IMG/VR virus record: IMGVR_UViG_3300036985_002246
Span: 124,001-188,000 of that record
Length of the DNA stretch: 64,000 bases
From: a virus
Strand: one strand, 5' to 3'
Shown: in pieces, positions 8,736-17,489 of the stretch
Position numbering within the stretch: position 1 is the stretch's first letter
Layout: each line of letters begins with the position of its first letter
The notes under the pieces: model-generated
What the model was told of the DNA's origin: nothing
The model's database searches: none
Seen by the model: only the letters and a program-made list of their open reading frames with translations
Made by a program: the position numbers and the translations under genes

Positions 8736-9614
8736 ATGACAACCAACGTCAACAACGCTGTCAAGCAGAAGATCATCAGCGACTACCTCAAGACAGCGTC
8801 GGGCCGCAACAAGCTCGCCGCGTCTATGACGCAGCCGCTCCGCACTCGCCGGGACTACATGAGCGTCGGTCGCAAGACCTTCCTCGTGGAGCAGCTTCCC
8901 GACGGCGCGCTTCCGATCTACGACAAGGACCCGGACGTGACCGCGTTCGTGGTCGGCGAGGAGGGCGAGAACATTCTCGCTATCACCAAGCCCCGTCGTG
9001 TGATCTTCCCGCTGTTCGAGATCGCCTCGAACCCGGAGATCCCGCTCACGCAGATCAAGGAGCGTCGCTTCGACCTGATCGAGCGCGCCCAGGATCTCGC
9101 TCGGGCGCAGATCCAGGCTGCTGAGGACGAGCGCGTCTTCGCGGTTCTGGACGCAATCGCAATCAACGGCTTCGACTCGCTTCCGGGCGGGACGAACCCG
9201 GACGTGCCGGTCATCGCCCCGATCACGGGCGCTGTGCTCGCGGACGCCTTCTCGCTCATCGAGCGCCACGACCTCCGGGTCGCTCGCGTGTACATGAACG
9301 CACGGGACTACGCGGACATTCGCAAGTTCGGTCGCGACATTCTCGACATCGAGAGCCAGGCGACGCTGCTCAAGACCGGCCTCCAGGCGACCCTCTGGGG
9401 CGCTCAGGTCATCACGAGCCGCCTCGTTCCCGTCGGCACCGTGTACGTCTGCTGCGAGCCCGAGATGTTCGGTCGGATCCCGGTCCGCACGGAACTCACG
9501 GTCCTCTCGGCGGACGACCCGAAGGCCCGCACGATCGGCTTCAGCGTCTTTGAAAATCTCGGCATTGGCGCGTACAACCCCCGTGGGTTGGTCCGCCTCA
9601 CGATCACCCGCTGA
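8736..9614 (+). CDS. Major capsid protein, HK97-fold type
   Basis: A 292-residue protein. The N-terminal region has LRTRRDYMSVGRKTF, LPDGALPIYDKDPDV and FVVGEEGENI, a pattern I associate with phage major capsid proteins. A long helix follows (LIERAQDLARAQIQAAEDERVF), then the P-domain-like part (VYMNARDYADIRKFGRDILD) and a beta-rich C-terminus (GFSVFENLGIGAYNPRGL). Size fits the HK97-like range. AAGGAAAGGAG lies just before ATG 8736. It is followed by a strong hairpin terminator, as expected for a highly expressed late gene. Confidence 0.85.
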   Translation: MTTNVNNAVKQKIISDYLKTASGRNKLAASMTQPLRTRRDYMSVGRKTFLVEQLPDGALPIYDKDPDVTAFVVGEEGENILAITKPRRVIFPLFEIASNPEIPLTQIKERRFDLIERAQDLARAQIQAAEDERVFAVLDAIAINGFDSLPGGTNPDVPVIAPITGAVLADAFSLIERHDLRVARVYMNARDYADIRKFGRDILDIESQATLLKTGLQATLWGAQVITSRLVPVGTVYVCCEPEMFGRIPVRTELTVLSADDPKARTIGFSVFENLGIGAYNPRGLVRLTITR

Positions 9615-9661
9615 TAGCGGTTGGTCGCTGAAAAGCCGGGACTCAAAGCGAGCCCACCCGC

Positions 9662-9700
9662 CAGACCCGGTTCCCGAAAGGGGGCCGGGTCTGTCGCTTT
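9662..9700 (+). terminator. Intrinsic terminator after capsid gene
   Basis: CAGACCCGG (9662-9670) pairs perfectly with CCGGGTCTG (9685-9693). An inner CCC/GGG pairing closes a GAAA-type loop, and TCGCTTTCT follows. Confidence 0.8.
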
Positions 9701-9761
9701 CTGGTTGCATTTTGGAGCATTGTCTGCCACATTTTGCCCAATGTGAGCTATCGACTGCCCT

Positions 9762-10685
9762 GTGTCTCCGGAGGAGCTTCGCCGTCTCGTGAGGGACGAG
9801 AAGTTGACCGACGCAGAGGTGGCTGCACGCCTCCCTGGTGGGACAATCAAGCGCGTTCAGTCGTGGCGACGCCGATACGCCATTGAGGTTGTGGCTCGGT
9901 GGGAGCGGGGTGAGGTACCACCTATCGAGGGGCAGTTGAGGTCCCTCTTGGTGGGCTCAATGCTGGGGGACGGTCGCATTGTTCACCGCACCCATGCTGC
10001 TCACTTCGCAGAGGGTCACTGTGAAGCCCAACGCCCCTACTTGGAGTGGAAGGCCAGTCTCTGGGGCGCTTGGGCACGCCCAATCTTCGACGTGCCTGAC
10101 AAGCGGGGGTACGTCCACTCTCGAATGAACACAGTGGCGCATGGGTCACTCGTCCCGTGGCGTGACCTGTTCTACGCCACCAGAGACAAGGGTTGGAAGC
10201 GGCTCCTGCCGGAGGTGGCGGACCTCGTAGACGAGTTTGCCCTGGCCGTCTGGTACCTGGACGACGGGTGTGCAGCCTGGTGGCCTACGATCACCTTCGG
10301 GGCAGACGAGCAGAGCCGCCAGGTCGCCCTAGCAATCTTCGAGAAGTTTGGGCTCAATCCTCGCTGGAGCCCTGTGAAGGGGAAGACCGGTGAGTTCCAC
10401 ATGGAGCGTGAGGACACAGCCCACAGGTTCCTCGACCTGATCCAGCCCCATGTCCCGGAGTGCATGGCCTACAAGCTCCGTGACTTTGGCTTCCAGGGGC
10501 CGCACTACCAGGTCCGACAGAAGGTGTCTCCGGACAGACTCCGGGAGCTAGCCTCCCAAGGCACTCCGATCCGCCGCATGGCGAAGCTCCTGGGTGTGGG
10601 TGCCTCTACAGTGGACCGCTGGCTCCTGGACCTGGGTATCCCCCATGCTCGAAAGAAGGGCCGACCCTCGCTACTTGCCCTGTGA
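9762..10685 (+). CDS. LAGLIDADG homing endonuclease, free-standing
   Basis: A 307-residue protein with two LAGLIDADG-type helices: LLVGSMLGDG (62-71) and LAVWYLDDGC (161-170), each ending in the acidic residue that binds catalytic metal. Residues 1-45 resemble a helix-turn-helix, and residues 265-300 (RRMAKLLGVGASTVDRWLLDLG) form a second one, probably for target recognition. It would make a site-specific double-strand cut that promotes its own spread. It sits between the capsid gene and tmRNA and does not split either. The GTG at 9762 gives the full N-terminal domain; GGAGGAG lies just inside the coding region rather than upstream, so translation may be weak. Confidence 0.85.
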   Translation: MSPEELRRLVRDEKLTDAEVAARLPGGTIKRVQSWRRRYAIEVVARWERGEVPPIEGQLRSLLVGSMLGDGRIVHRTHAAHFAEGHCEAQRPYLEWKASLWGAWARPIFDVPDKRGYVHSRMNTVAHGSLVPWRDLFYATRDKGWKRLLPEVADLVDEFALAVWYLDDGCAAWWPTITFGADEQSRQVALAIFEKFGLNPRWSPVKGKTGEFHMEREDTAHRFLDLIQPHVPECMAYKLRDFGFQGPHYQVRQKVSPDRLRELASQGTPIRRMAKLLGVGASTVDRWLLDLGIPHARKKGRPSLLAL

Positions 10686-10744
10686 GGGCGTAAGGGTGTG
10701 GTCGGGTTGCTCCTCGCTTAGATTGGGTGTAGCTTCAAATCTCA

Positions 10745-11151
10745 GGGCTCGTCACGGTTTCGACGGGGTGTTCTACGACTGTGCTGCGTGTCCCGGTTGG
10801 TCTGCTCGCCGGGTAAAAAGCAGACCAAACATAGCTGCGAACGACAACAGCTACGCCTCAGCCGCAATCGCGGCCTGAAGCCGTTGACGAGGAGAGTCCG
10901 CCTAACACTCTCCTCGTTGGCGTAATCGAGTTGGGCGAAAATCCCGGACGTACTTCAGCGGGAGCCGAAAGGCGATCTGAGGAACTGGTGGAGGGCAATC
11001 GGGCAACCGTGAGCCCCTCGGGGAGTCCCGAAAGGGAGAGGTCGTCGGGCCTCGTGCTTTCCTCGTATCAAAACAGGCACGGACTTCGGCTACGCACGTA
11101 GACGCACAGAAGAAGGCATTCCGGACGCGGGTTCGACTCCCGCCGAGTCCA
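10745..11151 (+). ncRNA. ssrA: Transfer-messenger RNA (tmRNA)
   Basis: The 5' acceptor strand GGGCTCG (10745-10751) pairs with CGAGTCC (11144-11150), with a G-U at the third pair, the alanine identity signal. A T-arm GCGGG-TTCGACT-CCCGC lies at 11127-11143, and discriminator A is 11151. CCA is not encoded. GGTTTCGACGGGG near the 5' end is the usual tmRNA signature. The first pseudoknot stem GGTCTGC/GCAGACC precedes the tag, and GAGGAGAGT/ACTCTCCTC follows its stop. The reading frame encodes ANDNSYASAAIAA. It would release stalled ribosomes and mark products for degradation. No SmpB gene is seen here, so host SmpB would be needed. Confidence 0.95.
10837..10878 (+). other. tmRNA proteolysis-tag reading frame
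   Basis: The frame starts at GCG 10837, five bases after a TAG in ATAGCTGCG, and reads ANDNSYASAAIAA then TGA (10876-10878). The start ANDN and the small hydrophobic end IAA match the general form of degradation tags. Confidence 0.85.
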
Positions 11152-11157
11152 CAAGTG

Positions 11158-11194
11158 GGGGCGGGCAACCTTTCAAGTTGCCCGCCCCTTTCCT
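11158..11194 (+). terminator. Intrinsic terminator after tmRNA
   Basis: A 12-bp perfect stem GGGGCGGGCAAC (11158-11169) with 11177-11188, 7-base loop, followed by TTTCCTTT. It begins seven bases after the tmRNA 3' end. Confidence 0.9.
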
Positions 11195-11232
11195 TTGGTG
11201 CTTCGGTGGACTCTCAATAAAGTCCATGGGGC

Positions 11233-12054
11233 ATGACTGACAAGCTCGCCGCTGCCGATTCCGGGGACTTCGCTCGTTGGGTGCTCTCGAACTACTCGGA
11301 CCCGATCCCGGAGTCTGAGGCGCGCTCGTTTATCGAGAGCAAGCTGGGCCTGGAGATCAAGCCGCCCCGCAAGCCCCGTGGCGGCCCCCGCTTCCAGAAG
11401 GGTGACGAGGTTGTCATCAAGAAGGACAAGCACAAGAACGCCGAGACCATGGAGGTCTACGCGGAGTTCAACGGCAAGGTCGGCGAGGTGATCGACACCG
11501 ACTCGACTGGGGCCACCGTGAAGTTCAAGTCGGGCGGCGAAGGCGTGTTCCCGGACGCTCAGAAGCTCCGTGGCGTCGGGATCTACAAGTACACGCCCCC
11601 CTTCGTCATGCAGGGCTCCCCGGCGCTGGAAATGGTCTACCTCGCCGAAGAGAAGGAGATCCGCGACGAGCAGAAGGTGATCGTCGATCGGTATCTCTCG
11701 AACGGGAAGACCCAGACCCGCTCCGGCAACTACTACTCTGGCTACGCCTTCACGGCCAGCGTGAACCAGGGCGGCCAGGTCTACTTCTCGGTCTTCCCCC
11801 AGCAGCGCGTCGAGGTGGACCCGGAGTCGGAGAGCGGCTTCCTCCCCCGCAGCTTCAACCCGACGAAGGGCCAGGTGCTCTACATGGGCCTGCTCGGCAA
11901 GCGTCCGGTCGGCTGGAAGGACCAGTGGGCGGAGCAGGAGAACGCTGGGCCGGAGGGTGCAATGCACTCGGCCTCGCTCCGCGCCAAGGTCATTCGGCTC
12001 GCCCATGCGAAGCCTGAGCTTCGGGCAGCCCTCCTCCCGCTCCTGAAGAAGTGA
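11233..12054 (+). CDS. Virion-associated protein with C-terminal LIRLAH-type tag
   Basis: A 273-residue protein. After a helical N-terminus it has KOW/SH3-like beta segments (FQKGDEVVIKKD, FNGKVGEVIDTD, VKFKSGGEGVF) and a longer mixed domain. The last 25 residues carry VIRLAH, PELR and LLPLLK, the short tag found at the N-termini of the products at 30523, 30947 and 34517. The ATG at 11233 follows the tmRNA terminator; the ribosome site is weak. No enzyme motif is seen. The shared tag suggests a common destination, possibly the head; this is inference. Confidence 0.6.
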   Translation: MTDKLAAADSGDFARWVLSNYSDPIPESEARSFIESKLGLEIKPPRKPRGGPRFQKGDEVVIKKDKHKNAETMEVYAEFNGKVGEVIDTDSTGATVKFKSGGEGVFPDAQKLRGVGIYKYTPPFVMQGSPALEMVYLAEEKEIRDEQKVIVDRYLSNGKTQTRSGNYYSGYAFTASVNQGGQVYFSVFPQQRVEVDPESESGFLPRSFNPTKGQVLYMGLLGKRPVGWKDQWAEQENAGPEGAMHSASLRAKVIRLAHAKPELRAALLPLLKK

Positions 12055-12090
12055 GTCTCACGGCCCTCCAGGTTGAGGGCTGGCCACGTC

Positions 12091-12100
12091 GGTAGAGTCC
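12091..12100 (+). promoter_or_regulatory. GGTAGAGTCC repeat, -10-like
   Basis: The decamer GGTAGAGTCC lies 31 bases ahead of ATG 12131. It recurs exactly at 19473 and 46011 and as GGTAGAGTAC at 60884, each time in a gene gap. TAGAGT resembles a bacterial -10 box; no consistent -35 is seen. Confidence 0.4.
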
Positions 12101-12130
12101 CCCGGAGGCACCAACCTCTGGAGGACTCGT

Positions 12131-13327
12131 ATGGCCGCTGAGACTGCTGAGATCCAATTCGCCACTGGGACGTTCCAATCGTTCCGGGCTGTCGCGAAGA
12201 TTCACCTTGGGAAGATCGCGACGGACGTTCGCGAGGGCGACATTATCCAGTTCGACGGTCAGACGATCAAGCTCGGGGGCGTGGACCACTCCTACCCCGA
12301 GCTTCGAGCGGGTATCCGTGTCGGCTGGTTCGTCCCTGAGGCCGACAATATCTCGAACTACAAGCCCAAGCCCGCCGACACCAACGTCCGGGCTGCCGTC
12401 GAGTCCAAGACCAAGGGGAAGAAGCAGGCGCTCCCCACAGTCTCCGACGACGAGAAGGACATGGGACCGGCCCGTGGGCGTCACGTCGTCAAGGCGGACG
12501 ACCCCGACGAGGCCACTGAGGTCGCTTCCTTCAGCCGCGAAGTGAAGAACCAGGACGACCTGGAGCGCCCTGTCGGCCCCTCAATCCGGCGGACGGCAAG
12601 CGAGCAGAAGACCGACTCTGTCGGCAACGAGGACGCAAGGCCGGTTGGCAAGGTCCGGACCCCTGCGGTCATGAAGACCGTCGTGTCAGACGGCACCCAG
12701 GCTGCCCGTGAGGCAGCCAGGCTCGACAACGCTCCCCCTCCTCGTGCGATCCTCAACACGCCCAAGGGTGCGATCCATGCGGCGGAGGCTGAGAAGGTCG
12801 AGTCAATCCTCGACACTCTCAATCCTGAGGACCAGGCTCGTATCGTCCAGGAGCAGCGCAAGGCTCAGGCGCAGGCCGCTGCCAAGGCCGCTGCCAAGGT
12901 TGAGACAGCCGAAGAGGCTGCACCGAAGAAGGTCGAGCCCAAGGCTGCGAAGCCCGCCCAGGTCCCGGACGCGCCCCCTCCTATGACCCGTGAGCAGCAG
13001 ATCGCCGCTGCCCGCCTCCTCCTGGCTGAGGAGGACGCTCGGGTCGCCGCAGCGGCAGCACCTCCCAAGGCTGCCGCCCCCAAGGCTGTGCCGCCCAAGA
13101 AGAAGGCACCGACCTCAATCGAGCAGATCGTGATCGAGGGCACCGACCTCGACCTGGGTCACGGCGTCAAGTGGGACAAGACCCTCCACTGGCGGACCCG
13201 AGCGAAGATCGCTGCTGAGCAGTACGGGACCAATCAAGTGGTCCTGGAAGCTATCCGGGCAGTCGAGGCTCCGGCGGTGGTGGCTCTCATTGCAGAGCGC
13301 CTCGCTGCGATCCACCCGACCGCCTGA
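12131..13327 (+). CDS. Ala/Lys-rich virion protein, function unknown
   Basis: A 398-residue protein. Residues 1-85 form a compact domain (DVREGDIIQFDGQTIKLGG, LRAGIRVGWFVPEAD). A charged, Ala-, Pro- and Lys-rich middle of about 250 residues is likely disordered or coiled. A small C-terminal domain (residues 335-398, LHWRTRAKIAAEQYGTN) follows. GGAGGA precedes ATG 12131. Neighbours point to a head or neck component. No known family is recognised. Confidence 0.55.
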   Translation: MAAETAEIQFATGTFQSFRAVAKIHLGKIATDVREGDIIQFDGQTIKLGGVDHSYPELRAGIRVGWFVPEADNISNYKPKPADTNVRAAVESKTKGKKQALPTVSDDEKDMGPARGRHVVKADDPDEATEVASFSREVKNQDDLERPVGPSIRRTASEQKTDSVGNEDARPVGKVRTPAVMKTVVSDGTQAAREAARLDNAPPPRAILNTPKGAIHAAEAEKVESILDTLNPEDQARIVQEQRKAQAQAAAKAAAKVETAEEAAPKKVEPKAAKPAQVPDAPPPMTREQQIAAARLLLAEEDARVAAAAAPPKAAAPKAVPPKKKAPTSIEQIVIEGTDLDLGHGVKWDKTLHWRTRAKIAAEQYGTNQVVLEAIRAVEAPAVVALIAERLAAIHPTA

Positions 13328-13396
13328 CCGGGTCCGTCTCGGTTTCTCGCGGATAGGACGTGGTAGTACGAAGCAGCCTTCGCTGCCTGTACACCC

Positions 13397-14119
13397 ATGA
13401 ACAGAACCAAAAGAGCCTCCAGTCAGGTCGCCTGGTCACTCCTCACTGAGGGTGTGACTCAGGCCCGCGTGGACATTCACCGTCTGCGGCTCATGTTCGA
13501 CCGAGCCCAGGTGCTGGTGGAGGAGTCCACGCAGCGGGACCACCTCTACTCGGTGGCGGGCGACATGATTGAGGGTCTTCCGGACACCCTCTCCTCCGTG
13601 GAGAGGGCGCTCGACCGGACCTCCTACGCGCTCGCTGTCATGGGTGAGGACTTCCTCCGCAGCAGGCTCACGTTCGACGACCGTGTCCGGGTGGACAGGG
13701 CCACGACGACCTCTCCCTTCTCGTCAAACCGGCAGAAGGAGTCGATCGAGGCCCGTGTGGCTCGTCGCTTCATTCAGGCTCAGAAGGGTGTGGCTCCGAG
13801 CGCGGAGCCCTACTTCTTCCACAACCCTGAGTTGCATGAGGTCCGGCAGTTCAGCCGGTCCAACGCCCCCTCGAACATTCCTGCCGTCGCCGTCAACGCG
13901 GTGAAGGACCTGGACTCCTCTGAGCGGACGGTCGGTGAGGCCCGCCGAGAGGTCAAGAACGCCCCTCCGGTCCCGACGAAGATCGACCAAATGCCCGGTG
14001 GCAAGGAGTTCTCCACGCTCAACCGCTACCTCGTGAGGACCGTGCAGCCTGGGGTGCGTGGTGTTCCGGAAGGCCACGACGAGGTTCGCAAGCACCCCAA
14101 GCCGAAGGGGAACCTGTGA
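13397..14119 (+). CDS. Hypothetical phage structural protein
   Basis: A 240-residue protein. The N-terminal 100 residues are helical (RLRLMFDRAQVLVEES, SVERALDRTSYALAVMG). The centre has the short ARVARRFIQAQ segment that resembles VA-rich segments in other products here. The C-terminal half is polar and Pro-rich. The stop overlaps the start of the next gene (TGATG), so the two are coupled. No function is recognised. Confidence 0.55.
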   Translation: MNRTKRASSQVAWSLLTEGVTQARVDIHRLRLMFDRAQVLVEESTQRDHLYSVAGDMIEGLPDTLSSVERALDRTSYALAVMGEDFLRSRLTFDDRVRVDRATTTSPFSSNRQKESIEARVARRFIQAQKGVAPSAEPYFFHNPELHEVRQFSRSNAPSNIPAVAVNAVKDLDSSERTVGEARREVKNAPPVPTKIDQMPGGKEFSTLNRYLVRTVQPGVRGVPEGHDEVRKHPKPKGNL

Positions 14120-14694
14120 TGCCCCGGAACATTTCCAACCTCAACGGGTACACCTCCGAGCGGCAGCTTTCGATCTTCCACAAGGGCGACTCCATGCCCA
14201 TGAAGATCGACCGGGCCATGGCGCGACATGGCTGGCCCGGAGGTACGTTCGTTCGCTGGGTGGACGACGGCACGGGCGACCCCTGCGTCACGATCGCTGA
14301 CGGTCGCTACTGCGGGTTCACCCCGTGGGGCTCGAACGAGCCTGCGGACCAGTACACGTCGATCACACAGACGAACCCGACGTACCGGTACATTACCCTG
14401 TTCTTCGGTGGCAACTTCGTCGCCACCACGACCTTCGAGACGCAGACCTACAAGGCCCGTCACGGCTTGACCCCGCCCACGCCTCTCGTCTACGCCCCAC
14501 AGGACTTCCTGTACGTCAGCGAGAACGGGATCATTACCAATCAGGACGAGAGCAACCCGCTGGTGAACCCCGGTGGTCTGTTCCCTGACGGCACCCCAAT
14601 CCTCGTGCCGTTCCTGTACTTCGGCCTGTGCGCTGTGCCCCCGAGCACCGCGACCGACGGCAAAATCTTCGTACAGACGAACGTCGGAGTCTGA
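14119..14694 (+). CDS. Hypothetical virion protein
   Basis: A 191-residue, beta-rich, aromatic and Gly-rich protein (FFGGNFVATTTFETQTYKARHG, YAPQDFLYVSENGIIT) with no signal peptide. ATG 14119 overlaps the previous TGA; an adjacent GTG at 14116 is the alternative. The composition suits a capsid decoration or other assembled protein, but no family is recognised. Confidence 0.55.
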   Translation: MPRNISNLNGYTSERQLSIFHKGDSMPMKIDRAMARHGWPGGTFVRWVDDGTGDPCVTIADGRYCGFTPWGSNEPADQYTSITQTNPTYRYITLFFGGNFVATTTFETQTYKARHGLTPPTPLVYAPQDFLYVSENGIITNQDESNPLVNPGGLFPDGTPILVPFLYFGLCAVPPSTATDGKIFVQTNVGV

Positions 14695-14696
14695 CC

Positions 14697-16289
14697 ATGA
14701 GCGGGCCGTCCCGACAGGCAGGACACGCTGCCCCGGCGGGCGAACTCTTCGGGGTTCGCACCGTCGTGGACGAGAAGCCTGCCAAGGGGATCGACGACCC
14801 TCTCGGCGACACGATCTACCACTCCCCAGGTGAGTCTCCGAAGTCTGACCGTGAGCGGGCCAAGCCGCAGCGGACGGACACCAGGGAGAACCTCGACAAG
14901 GACCCGCCGGACCCGCCGGTCTTCAACACCCCCGGCCCCTCTGTTCCCATGCGGGACAGGGACACCCGGACGCCTGGCGACCCAGACCAGAGCGACAAGA
15001 TCAAGGTCCGCACGCCCAGCGTCCCCGGTGAGGAGTACGGCCACCCCTACAAGGACAACGTCTACCCTCGCCGCACCGACGGGGAGGGTGGTCCGAAGCC
15101 CTCACACACGGCCTCTGACTCCGACTTGAGTGAGGAGGAGGAGTTCCGGCTGGCTGGGCTCTTCCCCTCGTACTCGAAGCGGCAGCACAAGCAGCGGGGC
15201 CAGGCGAAGCGGTACTATCAGAAGTACTACCGGCGGCACAAGGGTCGGATCAAGACGAAGGCCAAGCGCCGGTACAAGAAGGTCCGCAACAGTCCGAGCT
15301 TCAAGCGGCAGCGCAAGCTCCGGAACAACCCCAAGTACAAGAGCCGCTTTCGCAGGCTCCCGGCTGGGGGGGTTCACTCGACGACTGAAATGGCGGACAG
15401 GCACCGCAAGCACGCCTCTGAGCCGCTCACCTTCTTCCACTCGGTCTTCGGGTGGGGGGACATTACGGACTTCTCTGAGGAGGGTGTGGTAGTCCACCTC
15501 GACGGCGAGGAGGAGGAGTGCCTCACGATCCCGATCTCCCTGTTCGTGAGGGGCGTCGTCTTCGACTCGGAGGAGGACACAGACTCCTTCTTCGACACTC
15601 TCGACGAGGTGTACGGAACACCTGACCCACGGGCCGTCGCTGCCACCTTCTACCGGGAGGTCTACACGCCCGGCTGGAACATGGACCCAGGGCAGGGGGC
15701 GCAGAATCTCGGCCTCCCAGGTCCGGAGAGCCCGATCGTGGACTCCCTCGAAGAGGAGCACGACGACCGGGCTCCAGGGCACAAGCTCGACATTCGCGAG
15801 TTCGACGGTGGCGGCGGCTCGGCCAAGGTCATTCCTTCGGGCCATGACTTCGCCAACAAGGAAGCCCACGGCCCCTCCGCCATTCGGGTCGCCAAGCGGC
15901 TCGCTGAAATGCTCGACGGCACCTCGAATGAGGTCCTTCAGCGGTCCACCTCGATCAAGCCGAAGGGGAAGCGGTTCGACCCGAAGAACTCAATGTTCAC
16001 GTTCAGCGTTCCCGGCTCGGGTGGTGACTCCTACGTCGTGCGGATCAAGGCACTTCGCAAGGGCAACGTCACGAAGCTCTCGAAAATGGACCTGCTGGTG
16101 TCATGCTCGTGCGACTTCTGGCGGTGGCAGGGTCCAGAGCATTGGGCGAAGGTTGAGAGCTACCTCTACGGGAAGCCTCGTGGGACGGCCTCCAAGCCCG
16201 ACATGAAGGACCCCTCCGGAGACCACCGTCTCTGCAAGCACGCAGCAGCCTGCCTTCGCTCGGTCAAGGGTTGGGAGCTTTCGAGGTAA
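14697..16289 (+). CDS. SWIM-type zinc-finger protein with basic linker
   Basis: A 530-residue protein. Residues 1-150 are Pro/Asp-rich and disordered. Residues 155-225 are extremely basic and Tyr-rich (AKRYYQKYYRRHKGRIK, KRRYKKVRN), a likely nucleic-acid contact. The C-terminal 100 residues carry CSCDFW and LCKHAAACL, the CxC...CxH pattern of SWIM zinc fingers, with a GTAS..DPSGDH segment between. ATG 14697 is two bases after the preceding stop; earlier in-frame codons overlap that gene. SWIM fingers bind DNA or protein. A role in or on packaged DNA is possible but unproven. Confidence 0.65.
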   Translation: MSGPSRQAGHAAPAGELFGVRTVVDEKPAKGIDDPLGDTIYHSPGESPKSDRERAKPQRTDTRENLDKDPPDPPVFNTPGPSVPMRDRDTRTPGDPDQSDKIKVRTPSVPGEEYGHPYKDNVYPRRTDGEGGPKPSHTASDSDLSEEEEFRLAGLFPSYSKRQHKQRGQAKRYYQKYYRRHKGRIKTKAKRRYKKVRNSPSFKRQRKLRNNPKYKSRFRRLPAGGVHSTTEMADRHRKHASEPLTFFHSVFGWGDITDFSEEGVVVHLDGEEEECLTIPISLFVRGVVFDSEEDTDSFFDTLDEVYGTPDPRAVAATFYREVYTPGWNMDPGQGAQNLGLPGPESPIVDSLEEEHDDRAPGHKLDIREFDGGGGSAKVIPSGHDFANKEAHGPSAIRVAKRLAEMLDGTSNEVLQRSTSIKPKGKRFDPKNSMFTFSVPGSGGDSYVVRIKALRKGNVTKLSKMDLLVSCSCDFWRWQGPEHWAKVESYLYGKPRGTASKPDMKDPSGDHRLCKHAAACLRSVKGWELSR

Positions 16290-16297
16290 CGTCTCCC

Positions 16298-16681
16298 ATG
16301 CCCACCTACGACTACGAGTGCCCCAAGTGCGAGTCGAGCTTCGAGCGAGTGCTCCCGCTGGCTCAGTACCGAGACCCCCAGACCTGTGAGACGTGCGGGG
16401 AGATTGCGACGAAGGTCATGTCCCCGGTCAACTTCGTGCTCAAGGGCGACAACTGGGCGTCGAAGGCCAATCGGATCAGCGGGCAAATGGCTCAGAAGAA
16501 CCGCAAGCTCGACGCCAAGCAGGCAGAGAGAAAGCGGTCCATGCCCGGCGTCACCCTCGTGCCCAACGTCAACGGGGAGCGCGTTGGCTCCTGGTCGGAA
16601 GCTCAGAAGCTCGCGGCCTCGAAGGGCAAGAACGCCGAGTCCTACGCTCCGAAGGTCCGCAAGGAACAGGCGAAGCAGTAG
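16298..16681 (+). CDS. FmdB-type zinc-ribbon protein
   Basis: A 127-residue protein that opens with MPTYDYECPKCESSFERVLPL and CETCGE, the two CxxC knuckles and spacing of the FmdB-type zinc ribbon. A basic, helical C-terminus follows. ATG 16298 places the signature at residue 1. The cellular role of this family is not settled; in a phage it may be a small structural or regulatory zinc protein. A second, more divergent copy is at 53644. Confidence 0.75.
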   Translation: MPTYDYECPKCESSFERVLPLAQYRDPQTCETCGEIATKVMSPVNFVLKGDNWASKANRISGQMAQKNRKLDAKQAERKRSMPGVTLVPNVNGERVGSWSEAQKLAASKGKNAESYAPKVRKEQAKQ

Positions 16682-16715
16682 GTACGCAATAGATCCCCGG
16701 TAGGAGAACCTCTAC

Positions 16716-17474
16716 ATGACCCGCCAGCGAGACATTCCCTCCATTCAGTACCGGAGCCAGGGCCAGATCAATCTGACCCTCCCGAAGGCTCCGGGGATCG
16801 ACTTCTACGAGGTCCGTGGCGCGGCACGCCTGAATGACGCCTACGGGGCGGTCGCTGGCGTGCCTGGGTTCGGGGCGAACCCAATGTTCCGGATTCCCTG
16901 CGGAGGGGACTTCCGCTCGAAGGCGATCCAAATGAAGCGGCTCCCAGCCGTCGAGGAGTCGCAGCGAGGTCTGTCTCGGGCGGTCTATGACCCCGACGAC
17001 TTCGCCACTCCGATCGTGGCAGGGGCGACCTACCTCCCGAGCGACGAGGTGACGGCGTACCTTCGTGTGGCCGCGTTCGACCGTGCGACCAACGCCTTCC
17101 TGCCCGAAGGTCCGATCCTGATTGTGCCACCCTACGACTTCTTCTCGACGAAGGAGCCGATCTTCACGCTCACAGGGGTTGCGCCCAATCTCGGTATCGG
17201 GGCGTTCCCCCCGAACCTCCCGGACACTCTGCCCCCGTCGGTCATGAACTTCCTGCTGCCCTCGTACAGCATGACGCTCTCGATCGTGAACCTCGACCCT
17301 GTGGTCGGTGGGAAGCCTATCTTCGTGGGATTTCACCCAGGTATGCCTCCGACCGTCGTCATGCCTGGGGACGAGATCGGGCTCACGGGCGCTGGTTCCC
17401 CTGAGTTCTTCATTGCCAGCCCGAACGGGAACCCCTGGTTCACAATCCGAGTCGCGGTCGCAAACAGCGCCTAA
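16716..17474 (+). CDS. Hypothetical virion protein, beta-rich
   Basis: A 252-residue protein with many short beta segments and Pro/Gly turns (FYEVRGAARLNDAYGAVAG, SMTLSIVNLDPVVGGKP). TAGGAGAA precedes ATG 16716. It has no signal peptide, membrane segment or enzyme motif. It lies in a run of probable virion genes and is followed by a hairpin. Family not recognised. Confidence 0.55.
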   Translation: MTRQRDIPSIQYRSQGQINLTLPKAPGIDFYEVRGAARLNDAYGAVAGVPGFGANPMFRIPCGGDFRSKAIQMKRLPAVEESQRGLSRAVYDPDDFATPIVAGATYLPSDEVTAYLRVAAFDRATNAFLPEGPILIVPPYDFFSTKEPIFTLTGVAPNLGIGAFPPNLPDTLPPSVMNFLLPSYSMTLSIVNLDPVVGGKPIFVGFHPGMPPTVVMPGDEIGLTGAGSPEFFIASPNGNPWFTIRVAVANSA

Positions 17475-17489
17475 CGCAGATTGGGTCCG

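Noticed and set aside
10685-10744. A tRNA or separate promoter ahead of tmRNA
   Set aside because: No cloverleaf can be built; CTTAGATT could be a -10 box but no suitable -35 is seen.
9614-11233. Group I intron or intein containing the LAGLIDADG gene
   Set aside because: The capsid gene ends intact with its own terminator, the next gene is a complete tmRNA and no split exons are found, so the nuclease is free-standing.
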